DNA of 7,687 nucleotides, from NCBI GenBank assembly GCA_022707665.1, contig JAKJAE010000027.1, positions 8,328 through 16,014 of the forward strand, read 5' to 3'. The notes below the pieces were generated by a model that was not told the origin of the DNA, ran no database searches, and saw only the letters and a list, made by a program, of their open reading frames with translations. The position numbers and the translations under genes were made by a program. The stretch is from Chloroflexota bacterium (GTDB taxonomy: Bacteria; Chloroflexota; Anaerolineae; B4-G1; SLSP01). Shown here piece by piece: positions 1-6,730 of this stretch. How positions within the stretch are numbered: the stretch's first letter is position 1; every line of letters starts with the position of its first letter.

Positions 1-1
1 G

Positions 2-2032
2 GTTCCCCGCCGTGCTGCGGCTGGTGGCCCGCGTTCGGAACCACGTTCTGGATCTCAGGAGTCGGTGCTGGAGCAAGTATCGGCAGACCTCACGGAGATG
101 GCCAGAGAGGGCCGTCTGGATCCGGTGATCGGCCGGCAGGAGGAGATCGAGCGGGTCATCCAGATTTTGGCCCGTCGCACCAAGAATAACCCTGCCCTGA
201 TTGGCGAGCCGGGCGTTGGTAAGACCGCGATCGTCGAGGGACTGGCGCAACGCATCATCTCCGGCGGCGTGCCGGGCCCGATCCTTGGAAAGCGCCTGGT
301 TCAGCTCGATGTCGGGTCGTTGGTCGCGGGCACAATGTACCGTGGCCAGTTCGAGGAGCGCCTGAAGAAGGTCCTTGATGAGCTCAAGGACAGCAACACA
401 ATTGTCTTCATCGACGAGGTTCACATGCTGGTCGGAGCGGGTTCGGCTGGCTCGTCGATCGATGCCGCAAATATCCTCAAGCCGGCCCTTGCGCGTGGTG
501 AGCTTCAGTGCATCGGTGCTACGACCCTTGACGAGTATCGCAAGCACATTGAGTCAGATGCCGCGCTGGAAAGGCGATTCCAGCCGGTGATGGTCAACGA
601 ACCCACCGCCGAGCAGACGGTCGAGATCCTTCGTGGCATCAAGCATGCTTATGAGCAACACCATCGGCTGCAGATCAGCGACGAAGCTCTGCAGGCTGCA
701 ACACAGCTTTCGTCCCGCTATGTGCCTGAACGCTTTCTGCCCGACAAGGCCATCGATGTGATGGATGAGGCAGCTTCGCGGGTCAAGATGTATAAGTCGC
801 CCCTGTCGATCCAGTTGCGCGAGGTTTTCGAGCAACTCCAGGATCTGCGGTTGAGACAGGCGCAGTATAAGGCGGCGGGTAAGCGCGATGAGCTGGCTCT
901 ACTCAAGACGGAGGAAGGCCTCCTTGAGAGCCGCATGGAGTCGCTGCGTCAGTCGCGTGAGGAAGAGGACGAGGGGCTTACTGTCGGACCCGATGATGTA
1001 GCCGAGATCATCGCGATGTGGACTGGCATTCCGATGACGCAGATTGCGGAGGAGGAATCCCGTCGCTTGCTCGATATGGAGAGTGAGTTGCGCGAGCACA
1101 TTGTCGGTCAGGACGAGGCGATCGAGACGGTGGCTAAGGCTGTACGGCGGGCTCGCGCTGGTCTCAAGGACCCCCATCGTCCCATCGGGTCGTTCATCTT
1201 CCTGGGGCCGACGGGGGTTGGCAAAACTGAGCTTTCCAAGGCATTGGCACGCTTCTTGTTCGGCACCGAAGAGGCGCTGGTGCAGATCGATATGTCCGAG
1301 TTTCAGGAGCGTCACGCCGCAGCCCGCCTGGTCGGCGCTCCCCCCGGATATGTGGGTTACGATGATGCCGGGCAGTTGACCGAAGCGGTTCGCCGTCGCC
1401 CCTACTCGATCATCGTGTTCGACGAGATCGAGAAGGCCCATCCTGACACCTTCAACATGCTTTTGCAGATGATGGAGGAGGGGACGCTCTCGGATGCCCG
1501 GGGACGCAAGGTTGACTTCCGCAACACGCTCCTGATTATGACCTCCAATGTTGGCGCCGACGAGGTCCTGCGCCAGGGATCGTTGGGTTTCACACTGGAA
1601 TCGGTAGAGAGCAATGAGGGACGGGTTTACCAGGACATGCGCCAGAAGCTGCTTGGACAGCTCCGGAAGCTCTTCCGGCCCGAGTTCCTCAACCGCGTCG
1701 ACGCGGTCGTCGTCTTCCGCTCGCTCAACCACGATGACATCCGCGAGATTGTGGGTATCGAGATCGCCAAGCTGCGCACACGCCTGCTTGAGAGTGGGCA
1801 TGACATCCGGCTCACAGACGAGGCCCAGGATTGGTTTGCCCAGCAGGGGTACAGCACGGAGTATGGGGCGCGCCCACTCCGGCGCCTGATTCAACAGGAG
1901 ATCGAGACTCCGATCTCGGATGCGCTGTTGGCAGGGAAGTACCGCGTGGGCGATGTGATCCTCGTGGATTGCGGTGAGGATGGCATTGAGCTTCGGCCCG
2001 CCCAGGAACCCGAGCTCCTGGTCGAGCTCTAG
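2..2032 (+). CDS. clpC: ClpC-type AAA+ unfoldase, 5' end outside window
   Basis: ATP-driven unfoldase that feeds proteins to the ClpP protease in the cytoplasm. The reading frame is open from base 2. The GTG at 65 is internal, so the N-terminal Clp repeat domain must lie upstream; bases 2-64 encode a Pro/Arg/Gly/Ser-rich linker. Counting the codon at 65 as residue 1, D1 has Walker A GEPGVGKT (47-54), Walker B D117/E118 and arginine fingers R170/R171. A short coiled-coil middle domain (about 250-305) is the ClpC length; ClpB has a much longer one. D2 has Walker A GPTGVGKT (381-388), Walker B D453/E454, pore loop GYVGY (428-432), arginine finger R544 and sensor-2 GARPLRR (601-607). LGF at 507-509 sits where ClpC carries its ClpP-docking tripeptide, which argues for a protease partner. 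The D1 pore loop reads MYRG (91-94) where KYRG is usual. The gene ends in TAG before a strong hairpin. ClpC assignment is firm; its adaptor is unknown. Confidence 0.95.
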   Translation, partial: VPRRAAAGGPRSEPRSGSQESVLEQVSADLTEMAREGRLDPVIGRQEEIERVIQILARRTKNNPALIGEPGVGKTAIVEGLAQRIISGGVPGPILGKRLVQLDVGSLVAGTMYRGQFEERLKKVLDELKDSNTIVFIDEVHMLVGAGSAGSSIDAANILKPALARGELQCIGATTLDEYRKHIESDAALERRFQPVMVNEPTAEQTVEILRGIKHAYEQHHRLQISDEALQAATQLSSRYVPERFLPDKAIDVMDEAASRVKMYKSPLSIQLREVFEQLQDLRLRQAQYKAAGKRDELALLKTEEGLLESRMESLRQSREEEDEGLTVGPDDVAEIIAMWTGIPMTQIAEEESRRLLDMESELREHIVGQDEAIETVAKAVRRARAGLKDPHRPIGSFIFLGPTGVGKTELSKALARFLFGTEEALVQIDMSEFQERHAAARLVGAPPGYVGYDDAGQLTEAVRRRPYSIIVFDEIEKAHPDTFNMLLQMMEEGTLSDARGRKVDFRNTLLIMTSNVGADEVLRQGSLGFTLESVESNEGRVYQDMRQKLLGQLRKLFRPEFLNRVDAVVVFRSLNHDDIREIVGIEIAKLRTRLLESGHDIRLTDEAQDWFAQQGYSTEYGARPLRRLIQQEIETPISDALLAGKYRVGDVILVDCGEDGIELRPAQEPELLVEL

Positions 2033-2059
2033 CCGCCGTCTGGACAAGCTTAAGTACGC

Positions 2060-2090
2060 AAAGAGGCAGGACTCTCGGTCCTGCCTCTTT
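2060..2090. terminator. Bidirectional intrinsic terminator between convergent genes
   Basis: Perfect 13-bp inverted repeat (2060-2072 with 2078-2090) around the 5-nt loop TCTCG. The stem starts with AAAGAGG and ends with CCTCTTT followed by another T, so both strands give a GC-rich stem ending in a short U tract. It lies 27 bp after the clpC stop and 17 bp beyond the stop of the convergent recombinase gene, and probably ends both transcripts. Confidence 0.9.
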
Positions 2091-2107
2091 TCATGGTCGG
2101 TCAGTGT

Positions 2108-3058
2108 CTAGGCTGGAGCTCCACCGGCGCTATTCTTGCCAGTGTTCTCTCCCTCTGATGTTGTTCCCGCTCGCGGATGCGCCTTCAGATAGATCTCCCG
2201 CGCGCGGCGTTGCGTGACGCTGGCATAGATCTGTGTGGTGACAACACTCTCGTGGCCGAGCAACTCCTGGACGACGCGCAGATCTGCGCCCCCATCGAGC
2301 ATATGGGTAGCGAAGGTGTGGCGCAGCAGGTGTGGCGTCACTGTCTGCCGGATGCCGGCGGCGACACCCGCTGTGCGCACGAGCGTGTCCACTGAACGGC
2401 TGCTCAGGCGGCCCCCCTGGCGGTTCAGGAAGGCAGCGTGTGAGGGCGTCTTGCCCAATTGGGTTGGTCGCCCCTGGTCGAAGTAGGCGCGTACCGCTGC
2501 TACAGCGGGGGTCCCAAGGAGCACGATGCGCTCCTTGTTGCCCTTGCCGATAACGCGGGCCTCACCTGCGTCCAGATCGAGATCCCCAAGGTTGAGTGCT
2601 GCGAGTTCGCTCACGCGCATTCCCGATGCGTAGAGCACCTCCAGGATTGCCCGATCGCGGAGACCCTTGGCATCGCACGGCTCGGGCACGGCGATGAGCT
2701 TCCGGACCTCCTCGGGCGTCAGATACTTGGGCAGTCGTTCGGCAAGCCGGGGAGCGTGGATGCGGCGGAAGAGATTCTGTTCCCAGGCGTGATGGCGGAC
2801 GAGGAAGTCGCCGAAAGCCCGCAGCTCAAAGATGCGCCGGGCGATGCTTGCCCGGACGTAGCCGCCTTCGTCCAGATCGGCCATGTAGCCACGTACCACG
2901 TCGCGTGTCAAGCCGTCGAGCGACGTGATCCCCTGGGTCTCGCAGGCATCGAGGAACTGCGCGATGTCCGTGCCGTAGTTCTTGATCGTATAGGGCGAAG
3001 CGTTGTCCTGCTCCAGAGCGCGAAGGTAACGGTCGAGCCAGTCGTGTAGGGCAGACAT
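2108..3058 (-). CDS. xerC: XerC/XerD-type tyrosine recombinase
   Basis: Site-specific recombinase of 316 aa, the size of chromosome-dimer-resolving Xer proteins. An N-terminal SAM-like core-binding domain (about 5-95) precedes the catalytic domain (about 110-295). The full active site is present: R148 in GMRVSEL, K172 in GKGNKER, H243 and R246 in TPHLLRHTFA, H269 in ELLGHE, and nucleophile Y278 in TTQIYA. The sequence fits housekeeping XerC/D better than phage integrases, and no att sites, cargo or other phage genes are seen nearby. XerC and XerD cannot be told apart here, so the symbol is a best guess; a single-Xer system is possible. The Gly/Ser/Ala-rich tail (297-316) is probably disordered. 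The ATG lies 19 nt after the stop of the hydrolase gene with only a weak Shine-Dalgarno, suggesting co-transcription and perhaps translational coupling. Confidence 0.9.
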   Translation of the reverse strand: MSALHDWLDRYLRALEQDNASPYTIKNYGTDIAQFLDACETQGITSLDGLTRDVVRGYMADLDEGGYVRASIARRIFELRAFGDFLVRHHAWEQNLFRRIHAPRLAERLPKYLTPEEVRKLIAVPEPCDAKGLRDRAILEVLYASGMRVSELAALNLGDLDLDAGEARVIGKGNKERIVLLGTPAVAAVRAYFDQGRPTQLGKTPSHAAFLNRQGGRLSSRSVDTLVRTAGVAAGIRQTVTPHLLRHTFATHMLDGGADLRVVQELLGHESVVTTQIYASVTQRRAREIYLKAHPRAGTTSEGENTGKNSAGGAPA

Positions 3059-3077
3059 GGACGATCGAGCGTGCGAC

Positions 3078-3920
3078 CTACCCCTCCCGTTCCGCCTTGA
3101 GCCGGTCGTAGAGGCTCAGAATATTGGCCACGTGAAGCTGGTGGCTTGCGATACCAAGGGGGACACGCTCCAGGCCGCACCGCTCCAGCGGAATGTCCCA
3201 GATCTCCTTACGGTCGCGCCCTTTCTTGAGGGCGACCTCGGCTTCCTTGCGGATGCAGTGCAGGTAGTTGATGTACTCATCCATCACGGTCTTGACCTCG
3301 CCCCGCAGGATCACCTCACCGTGTCCCTGTACCACGGTATCAGGCTCCATCTCGCGGATGCGCTCGAGCGTCTCGATCTCCTGTTCCCAGTCCCCATCGG
3401 CGATGATCGGGATCGCCATCACGGCGTCACCTGTGATCAGAACATCGTCTTCCTCGATCATCACCCCGATGTTGTCGGACGTATGCCCTGGTAACGGGAA
3501 CACCCTGAGCGTCTTGTTGCCCGCATCGAGGGTGAACTCACCGGACTCCAGCGCAATCGTGGGCAGGCGGAGAGTCACCTCCTCGAAGGCTGGGTCGGAT
3601 TCGCGCGCCTCGGCAAGCGAAGCTTCACCGACCTCCAGCAGGCGTTGACGACACAGCTCGGAGCCGATGACGTCGAGCCGTTCGGGAAACGCAAATAGGC
3701 CATAGGCGTGATCCATGTGGTGGTGGGTCAGGATCAGTGAGTAGAAGTCAGCCCCGGTGCGCACTTCCAGGAATCGTGCGATCTGCTTGGCTTCATCGGG
3801 GAAGGGAAGTCCATCGATGGCGATGATGCCGCGGTCAGTCACCACGGCGACGGAGTTGACCAAGGCGTAGCGATCACTGGTGAAAAGGTAGATTTGTTCG
3901 GATACTCGTTCCCAGTACAT
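3078..3920 (-). CDS. Metallo-beta-lactamase-fold hydrolase
   Basis: Zinc-dependent hydrolase of the MBL superfamily, 280 aa, with no signal peptide visible, so probably cytoplasmic. All metal-site motifs are intact: H66-x-H68-x-D70-H71 (in LTHHHMDH), H146 in PLPGHTSD, D165 in ITGDAV and H200 in VVQGHGE. The spacing resembles glyoxalase II-like and SoxH-like hydrolases. It lacks the long insertions expected of RNase J or CPSF-type nucleases and the flavodiiron fusion. The C-terminal part (about 205-275) is helical with several Lys/Arg/Glu and may form the substrate cap. The ATG at 3920 has GAGGG 5 nt upstream. It is the first gene of a unit with the downstream recombinase, and the pairing gives no hint of substrate. 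Fold and metal site are secure; the substrate (thioester, lactone, phosphodiester or other) is unknown. Confidence 0.88.
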   Translation of the reverse strand: MYWERVSEQIYLFTSDRYALVNSVAVVTDRGIIAIDGLPFPDEAKQIARFLEVRTGADFYSLILTHHHMDHAYGLFAFPERLDVIGSELCRQRLLEVGEASLAEARESDPAFEEVTLRLPTIALESGEFTLDAGNKTLRVFPLPGHTSDNIGVMIEEDDVLITGDAVMAIPIIADGDWEQEIETLERIREMEPDTVVQGHGEVILRGEVKTVMDEYINYLHCIRKEAEVALKKGRDRKEIWDIPLERCGLERVPLGIASHQLHVANILSLYDRLKAEREG

Positions 3921-3967
3921 GGATCCCTCGAGCCTCAGGAGCGTGTCGGATGAACCTCATCTTTTTG

Positions 3968-3996
3968 AGGATAACATAGGGAAGGGGCAAAGTCAA
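3968..3996 (-). promoter_or_regulatory. Sigma70-like promoter of the hydrolase-recombinase unit
   Basis: Reading the minus strand: -35 TTGACT (3996-3991), a 17-nt spacer, then -10 TATCCT (3973-3968) preceded by TGT, an extended -10. Predicted transcription starts near 3961, giving a leader of about 40 nt to the ATG at 3920. Matches are 5/6 and 4/6 to consensus with ideal spacing. Confidence 0.6.
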
Positions 3997-4007
3997 GCCT
4001 ACTTGAC
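3992..4007. promoter_or_regulatory. Inverted repeat over the -35 box, possible operator
   Basis: Perfect dyad GTCAAG-CCTA-CTTGAC. Its left arm overlaps the -35 box of the hydrolase promoter and the rest lies just upstream. The position would suit a repressor or an activator binding next to sigma. No cognate regulator gene is in the window, and 6-bp arms can occur by chance. Confidence 0.4.
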
Positions 4008-4038
4008 ATAATATCGCACGCGAGGGGCCCTGGACGCA

Positions 4039-4070
4039 GAAGAACCGCGCCGATGTCAGCGCGGTTCTTC
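4039..4070 (-). terminator. Hairpin terminator of the 6S-like RNA gene
   Basis: Perfect 12-bp inverted repeat (4039-4050 with 4059-4070) around an 8-nt loop. On the minus strand the stem begins GAAGAACCGCGC and ends GCGCGGTTCTTC, followed by TG, so the U tract (UUCUUCU) is interrupted. It lies 13 nt beyond the closing helix of the structured RNA and before the hydrolase promoter, where that transcript should stop. It may also stop read-through from the dipeptidase gene. Confidence 0.7.
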
Positions 4071-4083
4071 AGGTAATAGCGGG

Positions 4084-4255
4084 TCCCGCCGTGCCGTGTA
4101 CCGTTGGCTTTGACCCTGCTTGCGCAGGTGGGCACCAAGCCGGGTGATTCTGCCTTGCCCTAGGGCTACCGCATCCTCGCCCAAGACTTCTGGTTCCCGT
4201 TATTGTAAGGTGTTGGCTCAAAACCCCATTGCGGTTTCACGCACACGGCAGGATT
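4084..4255 (-). ncRNA. ssrS: Probable 6S RNA (SsrS type)
   Basis: Structured RNA of about 172 nt, the usual 6S size (about 180). 6S RNA mimics an open promoter and sequesters the housekeeping sigma-RNA polymerase in slow growth. What is seen: the predicted 5' end (A4255) is 7 nt from a good -10 box. The 5' segment UCCUGCCGUG (4253-4244) pairs over 10 bp, one G-U included, with CACGGCGGGA (4093-4084), forming a closing stem. A second helix pairs GGUUUUGA (4225-4218) with UCAAAGCC (4113-4106) and, after one G-G mismatch, adds CC/GG. Between the two helices lies an asymmetric bubble, as in the central bubble of 6S. A small hairpin with a GCAA loop is at 4128-4115. Sequence elements recall 6S: CUGCCGUG near the 5' end, UUGAGCC after the bubble, and ACGGUACACGGCACGGCGG at the 3' end. 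A hairpin terminator follows. No convincing protein frame covers the segment. Family assignment rests on recollection of 6S sequences, not on a covariance search. Confidence 0.68.
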
Positions 4256-4261
4256 ACTGGT

Positions 4262-4289
4262 ATGATACCACGTTTGCCCCAAGTGACAA
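4262..4289 (-). promoter_or_regulatory. Promoter of the 6S-like RNA gene
   Basis: On the minus strand: -35 TTGTCA (4289-4284, 5/6), a 16-nt spacer, and -10 TATCAT (4267-4262, 5/6) preceded by TGG, an extended -10. The start is predicted at A4255, exactly where the closing helix of the RNA begins. The -10 sits inside the perfect palindrome TGGTATGATACCA (4258-4270). The promoter fits in the 41-bp gap between the dipeptidase stop and the -35 box. Confidence 0.7.
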
Positions 4290-4330
4290 GGTGCGGCGCA
4301 CCGGTCGGAACGGGCCGCCCTCCGAGGTGG

Positions 4331-5422
4331 CTAGAAGGCTTCCAGTACATGGCGCATCACGCGCAGCCAGTTCCCGCCGACGATTCCCCGTATGTCCTCC
4401 TCACTGTACCCGCATTCGCGCAGGAGGCCTTCGAAAAGGACCAGGTCAGCCGCCGACGACAACTCGGCCGGTATCGACTCCAGCCCGAACCCTCCGTCGA
4501 GGTCCGAGCCGATCCCGGCGGCCTCGGCGTGGCCCACGATCTGGCAGATGTGGTCGATCGCCTCGACCATCCGCATCAGAGGCACGCGCGGCTGGCCCGG
4601 GTGCCACCCGGGCTCGAGCATGGAGTTGCAGGCAACGACACCGACTACGCCCTCTCGCTCGGCGACGCGCCGGATGAGGTCGTCCGTTAGCATACGGGGC
4701 GAATCGACAAAGGCCCTGGGGTTGGCGTGCGTGGCCACAATCGGGCCGGGATAGCGGTCCAGTGCACTGTGAACAGCCTTTTCCCATAGGTGGCTGATGT
4801 CGAGGAGCAGATTGTGGTCGGCCATCGCGTCGAGCAGGGCATAGCCGTCATCGCTGATTGGGCCGGGACTGGCGTTACCGCCGGCATAGCGTGTTCCTGC
4901 CGCCCAGGACAATGCAATGCCGCGTAGTCCGCGCTCCACCCACCAGGTGATCTCTCGCGGGTTCAGGATCGGTTCTGCCCCCTCCATCACAACGAAGATA
5001 CCCAGCACTGGGTGGTCCGTCCCCCAACTGTCAAGCACGCGGTCCAATGCGGCCCCGTTGTCTACGAGTGCGACGTCCTCGCGTTCGTCCGCCAGACGGC
5101 GGTAGGTGTCGAGCTGCTGGATTGCCTGGGCATTGGCCTCCTCTGGCGTATGGTAGGTGGCTGTCGGCCTGGGATGCGACCGCTTGCCTGGTTCGACGAA
5201 GAGGCTCCCACCGACCACGGCGACGCGTCCCTTCAAGAGCGCCGGGAGCGTGACGGTGGGGGTTCCTGCCTTGGGATCTGCAGGTTCTGCCAGGCGTTCG
5301 GTCTGGCGAAGCACATCAATGGGCAGGCTCAGATCGCGTCCGAGGACGACAGCGTTATAGGCAAGGTCCACATGGGCATCGACGATCGGGTAACGGGGTG
5401 ATAGATGGGCGGTTTCGGCCAT
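4331..5422 (-). CDS. Peptidase family M19 (renal-type) membrane dipeptidase
   Basis: Metallo-dipeptidase of 363 aa in the amidohydrolase-like M19 family, which cleaves dipeptides, often including D-residue or dehydro substrates. Binuclear zinc-site residues are visible (numbered from the ATG at 5422): H17 and D19 in VDAHVDL, the bridging glutamate E147 in VMEG, H211 in DISHLWEK, H232 in ATHANPRAF, and D307/D309 in GIGSDLDGG. The frame extends 15 codons further upstream to a TTG at 5467, but that start would overlap the promoter. The ATG at 5422 has GGAGGAG just before it and begins just ahead of the conserved N-terminal strand, so I chose it. No signal peptide is seen, so despite the family name it is probably cytoplasmic. 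It stands alone, divergent from the FHA gene and upstream of the 6S-like RNA. Likely role is turnover of peptides, including cell-wall-derived ones. Substrate is not determined; the family is firm. Confidence 0.92.
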   Translation of the reverse strand: MAETAHLSPRYPIVDAHVDLAYNAVVLGRDLSLPIDVLRQTERLAEPADPKAGTPTVTLPALLKGRVAVVGGSLFVEPGKRSHPRPTATYHTPEEANAQAIQQLDTYRRLADEREDVALVDNGAALDRVLDSWGTDHPVLGIFVVMEGAEPILNPREITWWVERGLRGIALSWAAGTRYAGGNASPGPISDDGYALLDAMADHNLLLDISHLWEKAVHSALDRYPGPIVATHANPRAFVDSPRMLTDDLIRRVAEREGVVGVVACNSMLEPGWHPGQPRVPLMRMVEAIDHICQIVGHAEAAGIGSDLDGGFGLESIPAELSSAADLVLFEGLLRECGYSEEDIRGIVGGNWLRVMRHVLEAF

Positions 5423-5424
5423 AG

Positions 5425-5431
5425 CTCCTCC
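5425..5431 (-). promoter_or_regulatory. Shine-Dalgarno that fixes the dipeptidase start
   Basis: Minus-strand GGAGGAG lies 2 nt (4 nt counting only GGAGG) before the ATG at 5422. The alternative upstream TTG has no such site and coincides with the -35 box. Confidence 0.75.
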
Positions 5432-5439
5432 GTGCGGCG

Positions 5440-5467
5440 AGTATACTCCCTGTCCTGGCTTTGCCAA
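5440..5467 (-). promoter_or_regulatory. Promoter of the dipeptidase gene
   Basis: On the minus strand: -35 TTGGCA (5467-5462, 5/6), a 16-nt spacer, and -10 TATACT (5445-5440, 5/6). The start is expected near 5433, leaving a leader of only about 10 nt that is almost entirely Shine-Dalgarno. Confidence 0.65.
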
Positions 5468-5472
5468 TCAGG

Positions 5473-5479
5473 GTATACT
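5473..5479 (+). promoter_or_regulatory. Possible -10 box for the FHA gene
   Basis: TATACT at 5474-5479 lies about 57 bp upstream of the FHA ATG. It repeats the GTATACT motif at 5441-5447, 32 bp away. No good -35 stands 16-18 bp upstream on this strand, so this is either an activator-dependent promoter or a chance match. Confidence 0.35.
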
Positions 5480-5524
5480 GGCGTGAGCCCTCGCCTGAAC
5501 ACCAGGTGTGCAGGCCCACACATT

Positions 5525-5531
5525 GGGGAGG
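5525..5531 (+). promoter_or_regulatory. Shine-Dalgarno that fixes the FHA gene start
   Basis: GGGGAGG with a 5-nt spacer to the ATG at 5537. It decides against the in-frame ATG 44 codons upstream at 5405. Confidence 0.75.
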
Positions 5532-5536
5532 TAGGG

Positions 5537-6238
5537 ATGCAGAGACAGAAGGAGCATACTCTGGTCGTCACGGATGGGCCGAATGTCGGCCAGCGTTACC
5601 AACTCCGCGGTGGGGTCTCCACCGTTGGTCGAACAGCAGGCAATGCCATTGTGCTCGATAGCGTGCAGATCTCACGCCATCATGCCCAGATCCAGTTAAC
5701 CCCGACGGGTGCCACCATCGAGGATATCGGCAGTACCAACGGGACGTGGGTCAACGATCAGCGCCTGGTGGGTTCTCATGCGCTTACTTCGGGCGATCGC
5801 ATCCGTTTCGCCGACTTCGTCACAATGGAGTATGTCGTAAAGGAGTCGAGCGGCACCGAAGTGTTGCCATCGCCAATGGCCGGAGGGGCCACTGAGGGAA
5901 CGGGCCAGGCTTTCGACTTCGATGTCGCTGCGCCTCCGATGCCGGCCTATGCCGCTCCTGAGGTCGATCCGTACGTTCCGCCCTATCCGGCACAGCCGGC
6001 TTACGCTGCACCACAAATCCCTGTGGCGCAGCAAGCCGGCCCTGCTGCGTCACCGAGTCGCCGCCCGCAGGGGCTCTATATCGTGATCGGTGTCCTGGTC
6101 GTCCTGATCTGCCTTTGTGTTGCGCTCGGGATCTACCTCTGGTTTGCACCCCTATCCTTCTGGGAGTGGCTTTTTGATCTCTTGGGTATCCCGTGGCCGA
6201 CAAGTTCTATCGTCACCATGATCCCAGCCTGGCTATAG
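5537..6238 (+). CDS. FHA-domain protein with C-terminal membrane anchor
   Basis: Phosphothreonine-binding scaffold of 233 aa. The FHA domain (about 8-100) has the hallmark residues: GR (31-32), SRHH (46-49) and the phosphopeptide-gripping asparagine N68 in GSTNGT. A low-complexity linker rich in Pro, Ala and Tyr (about 131-178) leads to one hydrophobic helix (about 180-203) and a short tail rich in Trp/Phe/Pro. The FHA domain therefore probably faces the cytoplasm. The frame is open upstream to an ATG at 5405, but GGGGAGG at 5525-5531, 5 nt before the ATG at 5537, and the overlap of the longer form with the dipeptidase 5' end, support 5537. Such proteins usually recognise targets of Ser/Thr kinases; no kinase or phosphatase gene is in the window, so the partner is unknown. 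The gene converges on and overlaps the peroxiredoxin gene by 6 bp. Confidence 0.9.
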   Translation: MQRQKEHTLVVTDGPNVGQRYQLRGGVSTVGRTAGNAIVLDSVQISRHHAQIQLTPTGATIEDIGSTNGTWVNDQRLVGSHALTSGDRIRFADFVTMEYVVKESSGTEVLPSPMAGGATEGTGQAFDFDVAAPPMPAYAAPEVDPYVPPYPAQPAYAAPQIPVAQQAGPAASPSRRPQGLYIVIGVLVVLICLCVALGIYLWFAPLSFWEWLFDLLGIPWPTSSIVTMIPAWL

Positions 6239-6691
6239 AGTAATCAGCTTGAGTGCCAGGTCCGCTGTGGACAGCGGCTTGACCTTAATCTGGGCCTCGC
6301 TCAAGCGCCCGTCCGCGTCGATGCCGAAGTGGCTGCGGATCAGGCCCTCGTACTTCTTGCCGTGCATCGTCTTTTCGCCCCATGCGCCGTAGGCTTCCGC
6401 CACGGCATGGCCAGGGTCGGAGAGGAGGATGAACGGCAGGTTGTACTTCTCCCTGAACTTGGCAAGTGCCTTCGGCTCATCGGGACTCACACCAATGACG
6501 ACGGCATCCTGCGCCTCGATCTGGGGATAGACATCCCGGAGCGCGCATGCTTGTGTTGTGCAGCCGGGGGTGTCGGCCTTGGGGTAGAAATACAGGACGA
6601 CCTTGCGTCCCAGGAAGTCGGACAACTTGACTGTCTCGCCTTTGTCAGATGTCAGTTCGAACTGCGGTGCTTGCTCCCCTACCTCGACCAT
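6233..6691 (-). CDS. bcp: BCP/PrxQ-type thiol peroxidase
   Basis: Thioredoxin-dependent peroxiredoxin of 152 aa, full family length, reducing H2O2 and organic hydroperoxides in the cytoplasm. The peroxidatic cysteine is C44 in YPKADTPGCTTQAC and the resolving cysteine is C49, the 5-residue spacing typical of atypical two-cysteine BCP/PrxQ. The active-site threonine T41 and arginine R119 (LIRSHFGID) are present, as is the SPDEPKALAKF stretch common in the family. The ATG at 6691 has AGGAGG 5 nt upstream. It is transcribed alone from an AT-rich promoter, divergent from the small membrane protein. Its stop overlaps the stop of the FHA gene and no hairpin lies between them, so the two 3' untranslated regions must be mutually antisense. 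Confidence 0.95.
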   Translation of the reverse strand: MVEVGEQAPQFELTSDKGETVKLSDFLGRKVVLYFYPKADTPGCTTQACALRDVYPQIEAQDAVVIGVSPDEPKALAKFREKYNLPFILLSDPGHAVAEAYGAWGEKTMHGKKYEGLIRSHFGIDADGRLSEAQIKVKPLSTADLALKLITL

Positions 6692-6730
6692 CGTTCCCTC
6701 CTATATTCTTCTTATTAAACATACGTATAT

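Noticed and set aside
899..2047. 382-aa minus-strand open frame opposite clpC
   Set aside because: Antisense shadow of the ClpC D2 region; no recognisable domain, and the plus frame has complete AAA+ motifs.
2108..3058. Xer-type recombinase as integrase of a mobile element
   Set aside because: No att repeats, tRNA target, excisionase or phage genes around it; the sequence is of housekeeping XerC/D type.
4003..4015. Plus-strand TTGACA next to TAATAT
   Set aside because: The two boxes are adjacent with no spacer, so they cannot act as -35 and -10 together; TTGACA here is part of the dyad at 3992-4007.
3935..4138. 67-aa minus-strand open frame across the RNA 3' part and hydrolase promoter
   Set aside because: No family resemblance or ribosome site; it runs through the closing helix, the terminator hairpin and the promoter, which explain the sequence better.
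4039..4255. tRNA, tmRNA, SRP RNA, RNase P RNA or a riboswitch in the gap
   Set aside because: No T-loop GGTTCGAATCC-like sequence, no tmRNA ends, no SRP GGAA-loop core, no P4 motif and no cobalamin or TPP box were found; the structure fits 6S best.
4120..4690. Plus-strand open frames of 185 and 153 aa opposite the dipeptidase 3' end
   Set aside because: Arg/Pro/Ser-rich composition typical of antisense frames in GC-rich DNA; the minus-strand M19 peptidase carries all family residues.
5405..5536. Longer FHA protein starting at 5405
   Set aside because: It would overlap the dipeptidase 5' end and both promoters; the ATG at 5537 has a strong Shine-Dalgarno and directly precedes the FHA domain.
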